From: Arthrobacter sp. DWC3
GTDB taxonomy: Bacteria > Actinomycetota > Actinomycetes > Actinomycetales > Micrococcaceae
DNA length: 64,000 nucleotides
Direction of reading: 5' to 3'
Assembly (NCBI RefSeq): GCF_002929375.1
Contig: NZ_PJIP01000004.1
Location: 62,001-126,000, forward strand
Shown here: piece by piece, positions 25,671 through 37,193 of the stretch
How the letters are laid out: each line of letters starts with the position of its first letter
How positions within the stretch are numbered: position 1 is the first letter of the stretch
The notes under the pieces: generated by a model
What the model was told of the DNA's origin: nothing
The model's input: the letters and a program-made list of their open reading frames with translations, nothing else
Databases searched by the model: none
Translations under genes and position numbers: made by a program

Positions 25671-27509
25671 CTACAGGCCGAGGTCGGCCTCGAACGCGCC
25701 GCCCTCGAGACGTGCCTTGAGCGTCTGCAGGAAGCGGCCCGCATCGGCGCCGTCCACGAGGCGGTGGTCGTACGTCAGGCTGAGGTACATCATCGAGCGG
25801 ATGGCGATGGTGTCGTCGCCGTCGACGCCCGTGATCACCACGGGACGCTTGACGATGATGCCCGTGCCCAGGATGCCGACCTGCGGCTGGTTGATGATCG
25901 GGGTGTCGAACAGGGCTCCCGCCGAGCCGATGTTCGTGATGGTGAAGGTGCCGCCGGAGAGCTCGTCCGGACCGATCTGGCCGTTGCGGGTGCGCGCACC
26001 CACGTCGGCGATCTTCTTCGCGAGGCCGCCGAGGTTCAGGGTGCCGGCATCCTTGATCACGGGGACCAGGAGCCCCTTCTCGGTGTCGACCGCGATGGCG
26101 AGGTGCTCGGCGTCGTGGTACGTGACCTCCTTCTTCTCCTCGTCGAAGGACGCGTTCAGCTTCGGGTGCTGCTTGAGCGCCTCGGTGACGGCCTTCGAGA
26201 TGAAGGGGAGGAAGGTGAGCTTCGCGCCGTTCTGCGCCTGGAAGGAGTCCTTCGAGGCGGTCCGCAGCTTCGCGATACGGGTCATGTCCACCTCGATGAC
26301 CTGCGTGAGCTGCGCGGAGACCTCGAGGGACTCGCGCATGCGCTTCGCGATGGTCTGGCGGATGCGCGGGGCCTTCTCGACCGTGCCGCGCAGCTTCGAC
26401 GGCTCGACGGCGGGGGCGGCCGGCTTCGACGGCGCTGCCGGTGCAGGTGCCGTGGGGGCCGCCTGCGGTGCGGCTGCAGGGGCTGCCTGCTCCGCCTTGC
26501 GGGCTTCCGCGGCCTCGAGGACGTCCTGCTTGCGGATGCGTCCTCCGACGCCGGTGCCCTTGACCGTGGAGAGGTCGACCTCGTTCTGGTTGGCCAGGCG
26601 GCGTACGAGCGGCGTCACGTATGCGGCGTCCGAGCCTGCGGAGTCGTCCGACGGCGCGGACTCCTGGGCGGGCTGCTCCTGCCCCGCGGGCTTCTGCTCG
26701 GCGGGCGCCGGGGCTCCGCTGGCGTCGTCGTCGGTCTCGGAGGTGCTCGAGGCGCGGCCGGCTTCCTTGTCGGCGCCGGGCTTCTCGGTCGGGGAGTCGT
26801 TGCGCTCCTCGGCGGGCGCGGCCACGAGGGGCTCCCCGGAGGCGGCTTCGACCTTCTTCGGGGCGGCTGCGCCGGATCCGATGACGGCGAGGACGGCGCC
26901 GACCTCTGCGGTCTCGTCCTCGTTCACCCGGATCTCCTGCAGCTTGCCGGCCACGGGGGAGGGGATCTCGGTGTCGACCTTGTCGGTGGAGACCTCGAGC
27001 AGCGGCTCGTCGACCTCGACGTCGTCGCCCACGGCCTTGAGCCAGCGCGTGACGGTGCCCTCGGTGACGCTCTCGCCCAGGGCGGGGAGGGTGACCTCGG
27101 TGCCCTCGGAGGAGTCCCCGGAGTCGTCCGCGGAACCGGAGTCGCCCGATCCGGAGGTCTGCTCGGTCTCGGGGGCTTTCTCCGTCGACGGGACGGCGTC
27201 CTCGACCGGCAGCGGAGCCTCGTCGGCCTCTGCGGCTGCGGGAGCAGGATCACCCGAGTCCCCGCTACCGGAACCGTCGCCGATCCGTACGAGGGGCGCG
27301 CCGACCTCGGCGGTCTCGTCCTCGGCGACCAGGATCTCCTCGATGACGCCCGCGATGGGCGAGGGGATCTCGGTGTCGACCTTGTCGGTGGAGACCTCGA
27401 GCAGGGGCTCGTCGACCTCGACGCGGTCACCGACGGCCTTGAGCCAGCGGGTGACAGTGCCTTCGGTGACGCTTTCACCGAGAGCGGGCAAGTTCACGGA
27501 TTCAGACAT
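25671..27509 (-). CDS. sucB: Dihydrolipoamide acyltransferase (E2) with two lipoyl domains
   Basis: Core E2 of 2-oxoacid dehydrogenase complexes; in actinobacteria one such protein often serves pyruvate dehydrogenase and assists 2-oxoglutarate dehydrogenase. 612 residues: lipoyl domain 1 (1-77, lipoyl Lys43 in STDKVDTE), an acidic Ser/Gly/Glu linker, lipoyl domain 2 (137-212, Lys177), another Ala/Pro linker, an E1/E3-binding domain ([29 protein letters not shown], about 290-325) and the catalytic domain with [13 protein letters not shown]. The two lipoyl domains are nearly identical over their first 50 residues. No E1 gene is adjacent. The E3 gene lpdA lies directly upstream. Confidence 0.95.
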   Translation of the reverse strand: MSESVNLPALGESVTEGTVTRWLKAVGDRVEVDEPLLEVSTDKVDTEIPSPIAGVIEEILVAEDETAEVGAPLVRIGDGSGSGDSGDPAPAAAEADEAPLPVEDAVPSTEKAPETEQTSGSGDSGSADDSGDSSEGTEVTLPALGESVTEGTVTRWLKAVGDDVEVDEPLLEVSTDKVDTEIPSPVAGKLQEIRVNEDETAEVGAVLAVIGSGAAAPKKVEAASGEPLVAAPAEERNDSPTEKPGADKEAGRASSTSETDDDASGAPAPAEQKPAGQEQPAQESAPSDDSAGSDAAYVTPLVRRLANQNEVDLSTVKGTGVGGRIRKQDVLEAAEARKAEQAAPAAAPQAAPTAPAPAAPSKPAAPAVEPSKLRGTVEKAPRIRQTIAKRMRESLEVSAQLTQVIEVDMTRIAKLRTASKDSFQAQNGAKLTFLPFISKAVTEALKQHPKLNASFDEEKKEVTYHDAEHLAIAVDTEKGLLVPVIKDAGTLNLGGLAKKIADVGARTRNGQIGPDELSGGTFTITNIGSAGALFDTPIINQPQVGILGTGIIVKRPVVITGVDGDDTIAIRSMMYLSLTYDHRLVDGADAGRFLQTLKARLEGGAFEADLGL

Positions 27510-27608
27510 AATGCGCCCGTTTCTCCTTCATAGATCGTTCCTTGGCAGCTGGTCGACGAGCGTGGCCCGCTCAGCTGGACGTGCTTGGATTTCCTGCTCC
27601 CGAGCTTA

Positions 27609-27656
27609 GTCCACGCCCTTCCGGCGTGGACCAGGCCCGGGGATGACGCCCGGGCC
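27609..27656. terminator. Two adjacent hairpins between lpdA and sucB
   Basis: Hairpin 1 has 9-bp arms (27609-27617, 27623-27631) and a 5-nt loop; hairpin 2 has 8-bp arms (27634-27641, 27649-27656) and a 7-nt loop. They sit just after lpdA on the minus strand and suggest at least partial termination before sucB. Confidence 0.7.
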
Positions 27657-27662
27657 CTTGCC

Positions 27663-29045
<1,383 letters not shown>

Positions 29046-29269
29046 TTGAACGCTCCCTCGCGTGGTCTGTCGACGCGCACGGCGCGTCGATTGATGGATC
29101 GGTTGCTGATGCGGTCGCGGTGCGGCCCTCAGGTGCTTGTGCTCTCGTTTTTCACCCTATCCCCACAGGGGGCCGTCATCCACCTGAACCGCATGTCGCG
29201 TGCGCCATAGTCCCCGGATGTGCGCAGTGTCACGTGCCCGCCGCCGGCGGCGGAGAGGACGGGGCGAGG

Positions 29270-29300
29270 CGGGGGCGCCGTGCGGGGCACGGCGCCCCCG
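29270..29300 (-). terminator. Terminator after pepA
   Basis: Perfect 14-bp GC-rich arms (29270-29283, 29287-29300) with a 3-nt loop, 6 bp beyond the pepA stop on the minus strand. Confidence 0.85.
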
Positions 29301-29306
29301 GTCGCG

Positions 29307-30854
29307 CTAGAGGGTGCGGGCGAGGACGTCCTCGACGTAGGCGAGCAGCGTGCGCACGCCCACGCCCGTCCCGGCCTTCGGTGTGTAGCCGTAGGGTGCG
29401 CCCTCGTTGAACGCGGGACCGGCGATGTCCAGGTGCGCCCACGGGATCTTCTCGCCGTCGACCTGGCCCACGAACTCGCGGAGGAACACGGCGGCGGTCA
29501 TCATGCCGCCGTTCCGCTCCCCGATGTTGGCGATGTCCGCGACGTGCGACTCCAGGCTGGGGCGCAGCTCCTCGGGCAGCGGCATGGGCCAGAACTGCTC
29601 GCCCGCGCGGTCGGCGGCGGCCTTCACGGCGTCGCGCACGCCGTCGTCGCCCATGACGCCGGAGACTCGCGTGCCGAGAGCGATCATCTGCGCGCCGGTG
29701 AGGGTCGCGATGTCGATGATGGCGTCCGGTGACTCCTCGCTCGCGGCGGCGAGGCCGTCGGCCATGACGAGGCGGCCCTCGGCGTCGGTGTTGAGGACCT
29801 CGACGGTGCGGCCGCCGTAGATCGACAGCACGTCCTCGGGGCGCTGCGCGGAGCCGGAGGGCATGTTCTCGGCGAGGCACAGCCATGCCGTCACCTTCGC
29901 GGGGAGGCCGAGCTCGGCCACGGCGAGGAGCGTGGTCAGGACGACGGCGGCGCCCGCCATGTCCAGCTTCATGGTCTGCATGCCGGCGGCGGGCTTGAGC
30001 GAGAGTCCACCGGAGTCGAACGTGATGCCCTTGCCCACGAGGGCCAGGTGCACGGCGGACTTCGCGGGGGAGTACTCGACCTTGACCATGCGCGGCGGGC
30101 GGGTGGACCCCTTGCCGACGCCGAGGATGCCCCCGTAGCCGTCGCGCTCGAGGCGCTTCTCGTCCATCACGGTGATCTTCACCGGCAGGCCGCGCGAGAG
30201 TTCCTTGGCCGCCTGGGCGAACGTCTCGGGGTAGAGGTGGCTGGGTGGCTGGTTCACGAGCGAGCGCGTCGCGTTGACGTTCTTGCCGAGGATGACGGAC
30301 CGCCGCAGCGCCGGGGCGAGGTCGGCGTCGTCGGCCACACTCGTGTGCACGACGACGTTGCGGACCGCCTCCTTGTCCTTGGCGGGTGCCACCGTGCCGT
30401 CCGGCTTCAGGCCGGACCTGTGGCCCTCGTAGCTGTACGCGCCGAACGCGGCGCCCTCGGCGACGGCGGTCGCGGCGTCCACGGTCGTGGCCGGCAGGGC
30501 CAGGACGACCGTGTCGAGGCCGGTGAGCTGACGGACGGCGGCACCGGCGGCGCGGCGCAGCGTCTCCGGGGAGAGCGCATCGCCCGGCGCGGCGGGGCCG
30601 ACGCCGGAGAGCACGAGCGAATCGGCTCCGGTCTCGGGGAGGCCGGGCAGGCGGCGCACCTCGTCGGCGGCACCGGTGATCCCGAGGACCTGGAGGCTGT
30701 CGCCCAGCGCGCGTGCCGCCTTCGCGGGCAGTGGGCTCTCGAGCAGGACCGGCCCGTCCGTCCCCTTCGCGACCGCGATCACGAGGGCGTCGCTGGGGAT
30801 CTTCCTGAGGTCCTTCGCGGATGCGGTCAGGTGTAGTTCGGTCGTCTTGATCAC
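29307..30854 (-). CDS. pepA: Leucyl aminopeptidase (M17)
   Basis: Metal-dependent hexameric exopeptidase of cytosolic peptide turnover. 515 residues. The C-terminal catalytic half holds GKGITFDSGGLSLKP (metal-binding Lys and Asp), MKLDMAGAAVV (Asp) and the family signature NTDAEGRLVMADGL. The N-terminal half is the usual alpha/beta regulatory domain. I chose the GTG at 30854 because AGGAGA lies about 10 nt upstream; the open frame continues to 31049 but the extra 65 residues are not family-like. The divergent PAC2 gene starts about 180 bp away. Confidence 0.94.
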   Translation of the reverse strand: MIKTTELHLTASAKDLRKIPSDALVIAVAKGTDGPVLLESPLPAKAARALGDSLQVLGITGAADEVRRLPGLPETGADSLVLSGVGPAAPGDALSPETLRRAAGAAVRQLTGLDTVVLALPATTVDAATAVAEGAAFGAYSYEGHRSGLKPDGTVAPAKDKEAVRNVVVHTSVADDADLAPALRRSVILGKNVNATRSLVNQPPSHLYPETFAQAAKELSRGLPVKITVMDEKRLERDGYGGILGVGKGSTRPPRMVKVEYSPAKSAVHLALVGKGITFDSGGLSLKPAAGMQTMKLDMAGAAVVLTTLLAVAELGLPAKVTAWLCLAENMPSGSAQRPEDVLSIYGGRTVEVLNTDAEGRLVMADGLAAASEESPDAIIDIATLTGAQMIALGTRVSGVMGDDGVRDAVKAAADRAGEQFWPMPLPEELRPSLESHVADIANIGERNGGMMTAAVFLREFVGQVDGEKIPWAHLDIAGPAFNEGAPYGYTPKAGTGVGVRTLLAYVEDVLARTL

Positions 30855-31036
30855 GGAATCTGTCTCCTCGTGTCCGGCTGGGTGGTCCAGATGCATTCCT
30901 CGTGGTGCCCGGTATCTGGTGGTCCGGGAACCGTCCTGACGATCGTAGTCCGTGCGCCCGGGTGCATTCTCGTTCCGGAATGAAGCCGGCGCCGGCGGTG
31001 TTGAGGAGAGCAGGACCCAACCGTCAGGAGAGAGCC

Positions 31037-32110
31037 ATGCTGGATCCACGAACCCTGTACAACATCGACGCCGCGGTCTTCGGGGACCCCGCGAGCCGCG
31101 GCCTCCCCCTGCTCGTGAGCCTCACCGGCTTCATGGACGCGGGCCACGTGGTCTCGCAGGTCAGCGAGGAGCTGCTCGAGGTCCTCGACCACGACCTCGT
31201 GGCCGAGTTCGACGCCGACCAGCTCATGGACTACCGCGGCCGACGCCCGAAGATCACGTTCGCCGAGGACCACTTAACGGACTACCAGCCGCACCGCCTG
31301 GAACTGCACCGCCTGTACGACGGGCTGGGGGAGCCGTTCCTGTTCCTCACCGGCGTGGAGCCGGACCTCCAGTGGGAGCGGTTCGCAAGCGCCGTCGTCG
31401 GGCTCGTCGAGGAGCTGGACGTGACGATGACCTCGTGGATCCACGCCATCCCGATGCCCGTGCCGCACACGCGGCCCATCGGCGTGACGCTGCACGGCAA
31501 CCGGTCGGACATCATCGACGGCATGAACGCCTGGCGCCCCACCGCCGAGCTGCAGGCGTCGATCGGCCACGTCCTGGAGCTGCGCCTGATCGAGGCCGGG
31601 CACGACGTCGTCGGGCACGTCATCCACGTGCCGCACTACCTCGCCGAGGCGGAGTACCCGCCCGCCGCGGTGGCCGGACTCGAGTACCTCGGCGCGACAG
31701 CGCGCGTGGTGCTGCCCACGGACCGGCTGCGCGAGACGGGACGCGACGTCGAGCGCCAGATCGCGCGGCAGGTGGGCAACTCCGCCGAGGTGCAGTCCGT
31801 GGTCGCGTCGCTGGAGAAGCGGTACGACGAGTACGCGGACGGTGCCGAACGCAGGTCGCTGCTCGTGAAGGACAACAGCGAGCTCGCGAGCGCCGAGGAG
31901 CTCGGCGCCGCTGTCGAGGCGTACCTCGCGAGCCCTCAGGCGGAGGAGGAATCGACTCTTCTGTGGGACACCGAATTTCCCGGCACCTCCCCCCTCGACT
32001 ACGCAGGGCACGGCGAGGGGCACGGCGAGGGGCACGGCGAGGGCCGGGACGAGCCGGCCGGGCGGAACGCCCCGGACGCCACGGACGACGACGGCGCGCC
32101 GCGCGCCTGA
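31037..32110 (+). CDS. PAC2 family protein
   Basis: A 357-residue member of the PAC2 family (proteasome assembly chaperone 2-like; Rv2125 in M. tuberculosis). Core features from residue 1 to about 290: NIDAAVFGDPASRGLPLLVSLTGFMDAGHV, VAEFDADQLMDYRGRRP, LFLTGVEPDLQWERFASAV and HVIHVPHYLAEAEYPPAAVAGLEYL. Its biochemical role in bacteria is unknown; a link with the actinobacterial proteasome is only suggested by the name. The last 40 residues are a disordered tail with three GHGE repeats and an acidic end. ATG at 31037 has AGGAGAGA upstream. Confidence 0.9.
   Translation: MLDPRTLYNIDAAVFGDPASRGLPLLVSLTGFMDAGHVVSQVSEELLEVLDHDLVAEFDADQLMDYRGRRPKITFAEDHLTDYQPHRLELHRLYDGLGEPFLFLTGVEPDLQWERFASAVVGLVEELDVTMTSWIHAIPMPVPHTRPIGVTLHGNRSDIIDGMNAWRPTAELQASIGHVLELRLIEAGHDVVGHVIHVPHYLAEAEYPPAAVAGLEYLGATARVVLPTDRLRETGRDVERQIARQVGNSAEVQSVVASLEKRYDEYADGAERRSLLVKDNSELASAEELGAAVEAYLASPQAEEESTLLWDTEFPGTSPLDYAGHGEGHGEGHGEGRDEPAGRNAPDATDDDGAPRA
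32006..32041 (+). repeat. Three 12-bp tandem repeats in the PAC2 tail
   Basis: The unit gggcacggcgag is repeated perfectly three times, coding for GHGE. In-frame, so it only changes tail length. Confidence 0.9.
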
Positions 32111-32155
32111 CCCGACCGCGGACCGCCCCGACCGCGGGCGGCGCCTCCGACACGC

Positions 32156-32161
32156 GATAAT
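32156..32161 (+). promoter_or_regulatory. -10 box of the leaderless MFS transporter promoter
   Basis: GATAAT (one mismatch to TATAAT) with 6 nt to the GTG at 32168. Confidence 0.6.
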
Positions 32162-32167
32162 GGGCAC

Positions 32168-33511
32168 GTGAATTCTTCGAGGGCACTCCTGGTGTGGGCG
32201 GCAGGGGTGGCGGCCTACCTCGTCGCGGTGACGCAGCGCACCACCTTCGGGGTGGCGGGGCTCGAGGCCACGGACCGCTTCAGCGCCTCCGCCTCGCAGC
32301 TGTCGGTCTTCACCGTGGTGCAGCTGCTCGTGTACGCGGGACTGCAGGTCCCGGTCGGGGTGCTCGTCGACCGCTGGGGTCCGCGGGCCCTGATCGTGGG
32401 CGGCGGCGTCCTCATGGCGCTCGGGCAGGCGCAGCTGGCGTTCGCGGACTCCGTCGGGGCCGGCATCGTCGGGCGCCTGCTCGTGGGTGCGGGCGACGCG
32501 GCGACCTTCATCAGCGTCCTGCGGCTGCTGCCGGCGTGGTTCGAACCGCGGCGCATCCCGATCCTCACGCAGTGGACCGGGATCATCGGTCAGCTCGGGC
32601 AGGTGGTCTCGGTCATCCCCTTCGTGGCGCTGCTCGCGGCCCACGGATGGCAGTCCGCGTTCCTCGCGGCGGCGGCGCTCTCGGTGGTCGCCGTCGTCCT
32701 GGCCGTCACCGTCATCAGGGACTCGCCCCTGGCCGGCGGCGGGCGCACAGCGCAGACACTGCGGCAGACCGGCACGTCCCTCGCCGAGGCCTGGAAGCAG
32801 CCCGGCACGCGCCTGGGCCTCTGGTCGCACTTCACCATCCAGTTCCCCGGCACGGTCTTCGTGCTCATGTGGGGATATCCCTACCTGGTCCGGGCCGAGA
32901 AGATCGGGGAGGGCGCCGCCTCGGCCCTCATGACCCTCTTCGTGGCCGTGGGGATCGCGTGCGGACCCTTCCTCGGCCGCTACGTGGGGCGCCACCCGCT
33001 GCGCCGGTCCACCATGGTCCTCGCGATCGCCGCACTGATCACGACCGCCTGGCTCGCCGTCCTGCTCTACCCGGGACCCGCGCCGCTGCCGCTGCTGGTC
33101 GTCCTGGTGATCGCCCTGGCCGTCGGCGGGCCCGGATCGATGATCGCCTTCGACTTCGCCCGCACCTTCAACCCCGCAGCGCGGATGGGCACCGCCACGG
33201 GCATCGTCAACATCGGCGGCTTCGTGGCCTCCCTGGTGTCCATGTTCGTCATCGGCGTGGTCCTCGACGTGCTCCTCGGCAGCGGGTTCTCGCAGGGCGA
33301 CCTGTACGCCCTCGCGTCGTTCCGTCTCGCCATGGCGGCGCAGCTCGTGGTCCTCGCGGCCGGGGTGGTCGCCGTGCTGATCGCGCGGCGGCGGGTACGA
33401 CGGCGCATGGCGGCGCAGGGCGTCGTGGTGCCGCCGCTCCGCGAGGCCCTGGCCCGCGAGCGGCGCCGCCGGCGCGAGACGAAGGCAGCCCGGAAGGGGC
33501 GGGGCGGCTAG
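32168..33511 (+). CDS. Major facilitator superfamily transporter
   Basis: A 447-residue permease with about 12 membrane helices. The first helix is LLVWAAGVAAYLVAVTQR; the cytoplasmic loop between helices 2 and 3 contains the MFS motif variant GVLVDRWGPRALIVGGG. A longer polar stretch near residues 180-215 marks the central loop between the two six-helix halves. The C-terminus is very basic (RRRRRETKAARKG). Substrate cannot be told from sequence; the layout recalls nitrate/oxalate-type and multidrug MFS proteins alike. It starts 57 bp after the PAC2 gene but has its own promoter. Confidence 0.88.
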   Translation: MNSSRALLVWAAGVAAYLVAVTQRTTFGVAGLEATDRFSASASQLSVFTVVQLLVYAGLQVPVGVLVDRWGPRALIVGGGVLMALGQAQLAFADSVGAGIVGRLLVGAGDAATFISVLRLLPAWFEPRRIPILTQWTGIIGQLGQVVSVIPFVALLAAHGWQSAFLAAAALSVVAVVLAVTVIRDSPLAGGGRTAQTLRQTGTSLAEAWKQPGTRLGLWSHFTIQFPGTVFVLMWGYPYLVRAEKIGEGAASALMTLFVAVGIACGPFLGRYVGRHPLRRSTMVLAIAALITTAWLAVLLYPGPAPLPLLVVLVIALAVGGPGSMIAFDFARTFNPAARMGTATGIVNIGGFVASLVSMFVIGVVLDVLLGSGFSQGDLYALASFRLAMAAQLVVLAAGVVAVLIARRRVRRRMAAQGVVVPPLREALARERRRRRETKAARKGRGG

Positions 33512-33602
33512 GGCGACGCCGCATCACCTCGCCGTCGCTGCCGTTGTCCACATAGGGCCGATGCGCAGGGCGGTGCGGCAGCACGGCGAGCAGGCTGTGT
33601 GC

Positions 33603-35012
33603 ATGTCATCCTCCTCCAGCCCCGAGCCGGGCAGCCCGCCGTCCCCGCCCTTCGCCGTCACCTCGCCGGCGGACGTCCTGTCCTACGTACCCCACGCGCT
33701 CGGCTTCATGCCCGACCGGAGCGTCGTGGTGCTGACCATCACGGGCCGGCGCCTGGGCGCCACGCTCCGGGTGGACCTGCCGCCGCGCGGCACGGATCCG
33801 CTCGGATTCGCCGCGGGCGTGCTCTCGTTCCTGCGGGGCGACACCGAGGCGGACGGGACGCTCCTGATCGTGTACGGCGCCGAGGAGTGGGCGCGGCTGG
33901 GGCCGGCGCCGCACGAGGCGCTGGTGTCCGCCCTCGATGCCGTCCTCGGGACCGCGGGCCTTCCCGTCCGTGACGGCTGGTTCGTCTCCGCAGCCGGATG
34001 GCGCAACTACTTCTGCAGGGACGACGACTGCTGCCCCTGGCCCGGCGCACCCCTCGACGCCGTGGCATCCAGCGCCCTCAACGCCGAGCTGGTGTTCAGC
34101 GGGAGCGCCTTCGACGCGTCGGCACCCGAGGCCGTCCGCCGCGCTGCTCCCGCGGTCGCGGCGGGGGGCGCGCGGACCGGGGACGAGCGGGAACCCGTCG
34201 AGGACGCGCAGGCCCACTTCGCCGCGTCCTGCTCCGGCCGCTGGACGACCGCCTCCCAGTTCCGTGCGACCTCCGCCGTCTGGGACGCCGTCCTGCTGCT
34301 GCCGCACGGGTTCGAGCCCGCGGCCCACCCCGAGGTCGCAGGATTCCTGCTCGCGAGCATCGAGTCGCGCACGGTCCGGGACTTCCTGCTCGCCGGCGCC
34401 TGCCTGGGCTCCGCCCGGGCACTCGAGGGCGCAGCCGCCTGCGGCCTGCTCGGCAGCGGCGGGTCGGCGAGGGGCGGCGGCAGGATGCCCGGGGGAACGG
34501 AGGAACCGGTGGGCGGTCTGCCTCCGGTGCTGCCCGGGGTCGGGGTCCGGAGCGCCGGGCTGGGTGAGGCGCTGGAGACCGTCCGTGCCGCCCTCTCCGC
34601 GACGGCCCTGCCGGCCCCGAAGCAGCCGGCACCGGGACGGGCGGTGGACGCAACTGCGCTGCTGTACTCCGATGTCCTCGCCGGACGGTTCACGGGCAGC
34701 ATCGCCTGGCACCGCGTGGACGCGATGGCACAGGTCCTCGTGCGGCTCGCTGCGGTGTCCGACGGCGAATCACGGGCTGCGGCACTGACGATGTGCGCCT
34801 GGTTCGAGTACGCGCGCGGGCGTGGGTCCCGCGCGGCGGTGTTCCTCGAAGCGGCCGAGCTGACGGTGCCGGGGTACCGGCTCGCGCGGCTGCTCTCGGA
34901 GCTCCTGCTCCGCGGCGGGCTGCCGGCGTGGGCCCGGCGGCGCTCCACGGCGTGGACCGACGACGCGGTGCGGAAATCGAGGGGGTGCGGCGTGATCGTC
35001 GCGCCCCTGTGA
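33603..35012 (+). CDS. DUF4192 family protein
   Basis: A 469-residue protein of the actinobacterial DUF4192 family; function unknown. Family features are SPADVLSYVPHALGFMPDRSVVVLTITGRRLGATLRVDLP near the N-terminus, VRDGWFVSAAGWRNYFC and the Cys-rich CRDDDCCPWPG patch, and a helical C-terminal part with AWFEYARGRGSRAAVFLEAA. The start is uncertain: ATG at 33603 lacks a clear ribosome site, and an upstream ATG at 33561 would add 14 residues. The gene commonly lies just before the primary sigma factor in Micrococcales, as here. Confidence 0.83.
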   Translation: MSSSSSPEPGSPPSPPFAVTSPADVLSYVPHALGFMPDRSVVVLTITGRRLGATLRVDLPPRGTDPLGFAAGVLSFLRGDTEADGTLLIVYGAEEWARLGPAPHEALVSALDAVLGTAGLPVRDGWFVSAAGWRNYFCRDDDCCPWPGAPLDAVASSALNAELVFSGSAFDASAPEAVRRAAPAVAAGGARTGDEREPVEDAQAHFAASCSGRWTTASQFRATSAVWDAVLLLPHGFEPAAHPEVAGFLLASIESRTVRDFLLAGACLGSARALEGAAACGLLGSGGSARGGGRMPGGTEEPVGGLPPVLPGVGVRSAGLGEALETVRAALSATALPAPKQPAPGRAVDATALLYSDVLAGRFTGSIAWHRVDAMAQVLVRLAAVSDGESRAAALTMCAWFEYARGRGSRAAVFLEAAELTVPGYRLARLLSELLLRGGLPAWARRRSTAWTDDAVRKSRGCGVIVAPL

Positions 35013-35161
35013 CGGGGGCGGATGCGGTGCAGAACGGCGCCGTCATGATTTCCGGGGCAGCGGGCAGCCGTGAGACAATGGCGGTTGAGACCCGGTTGGG
35101 TCCGTGCATCAGAGAACTCCCAGCATTCCCCCGAGCGGTACCGCCCTCCAGCGGATCCGCG

Positions 35162-35188
35162 GGGAATAGCGAAGGCGGCGGGACTGTT
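35162..35188 (+). promoter_or_regulatory. SigR/SigH-type (ECF) promoter upstream of sigA
   Basis: GGGAAT (35162-35167) and GTT (35186-35188) are separated by exactly 18 bp, matching the oxidative/thiol-stress sigma SigR/SigH consensus GGGAAT-N18-GTT. It lies about 115 bp before the sigA start. In Streptomyces coelicolor the orthologous hrdB has a SigR-dependent promoter. Confidence 0.6.
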
Positions 35189-35236
35189 CCATCAGGGACC
35201 TGGCCCCGCCGGACAGCTCTGATAACCAGCGCGGAC

Positions 35237-35242
35237 TTGACA
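35237..35242 (+). promoter_or_regulatory. Possible housekeeping -35 box for sigA
   Basis: A perfect TTGACA, but no good -10 sits 16-19 bp downstream, so it is only a candidate. Confidence 0.3.
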
Positions 35243-35301
35243 GGGTCATAGTGGTGTTGTCCCTCTGATTGCACCACACACCGCCGTATGAAAGGTTTTC
35301 T

Positions 35302-36519
<1,218 letters not shown>

Positions 36520-36538
36520 CCCGCGATATCCTCGCGAG

Positions 36539-36572
36539 CCGCAGGGCCTCTCCTCCGGGAGGGGCCCTGCGG
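36539..36572 (+). terminator. sigA terminator
   Basis: 15-bp arms (36539-36553 and 36558-36572) with one mismatch and a 4-nt loop, 20 bp after the sigA stop. Confidence 0.85.
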
Positions 36573-36633
36573 CGTCTGCAGGCCGGTTCACCCGCACGCG
36601 TCGCGGGGGCGGGGGGAGTGGAGTCCCGGAACG

Positions 36634-36668
36634 CGGAAAGGCCCCCTCCGGCGGAGGGGGCCTTTCCG
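36634..36668. terminator. Second terminator between sigA and the DUF7455 gene
   Basis: Perfect 16-bp arms (36634-36649, 36653-36668) with a 3-nt loop. It probably ends the minus-strand DUF7455 transcript and backs up the sigA terminator. Confidence 0.85.
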
Positions 36669-36720
36669 TTGGCTTCAGCGCCTGTACACGGGGCGCCTGG
36701 TTGGAATGGGGTGTCCGGGG

Positions 36721-36942
36721 TCAGTCGGCGACGACGGCGGGCTTCTCGTGAAGCCGCTGCGTCTCGTCCTGCCACTCCGACGTGAGCGGCTTCAGGTTCG
36801 CTTCGACGGCGCGCGCGTGGTGGCCGCAGAACAGAAGCTCGCCACCGGATGACTGGAGGACGGCCCGCACATAGGCCTGGGCGCCGCATCGGTCACAGCG
36901 GTCCAGGGCAGTCAGTTCGCGAGTTGCTACTGCAGTGGTCAT
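36721..36942 (-). CDS. DUF7455 family small zinc-ribbon-like protein
   Basis: A 73-residue actinobacterial protein of unknown function, with the metal-binding-like pattern LDRCDRCGAQAYVRA and LFCGHHARA (CxxC and CGHH). These ligands suggest one structural zinc. An AGGAGGAGA ribosome site precedes the ATG at 36942. It lies between sigA and the topoisomerase subunit B gene, its conserved neighbourhood in this group. AT-rich elements TATATG and TAGTGG on the minus strand (about 36970-36982) may be its promoter. Confidence 0.85.
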   Translation of the reverse strand: MTTAVATRELTALDRCDRCGAQAYVRAVLQSSGGELLFCGHHARAVEANLKPLTSEWQDETQRLHEKPAVVAD

Positions 36943-37110
36943 GGGGTCTCCTCCTGTGGATCGTGTACTCATATAACCACTATTCGTCGACGGCCCTTCC
37001 CAGGCTGGGCCTTCTTTCGCTCCGGGCGTACCAGGGGTATGGGGGGTTGCCGAAACCGCCGCCGGAGGCATCGACCCCCGTGCCTGACCGATGCTGTCGG
37101 TGCCCGGCAA

Positions 37111-37116
37111 TAGACT
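37111..37116 (+). promoter_or_regulatory. Candidate -10 box for the topoisomerase subunit B gene
   Basis: TAGACT, about 78 bp before the GTG start at 37194. No convincing -35 accompanies it. Confidence 0.4.
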
Positions 37117-37193
37117 GGAGGTCCCCCTTCCCTTCCGAACACACCGCCCGGCGCCTGTCCTGGTGCGTGCCCGTTCCGCCCAGGAGACCGCCC

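Noticed and set aside
29046-29306. Possible riboswitch or small RNA in the lpdA upstream region
   Set aside because: No conserved riboswitch elements recognised; only a candidate -10 and the pepA terminator are visible.
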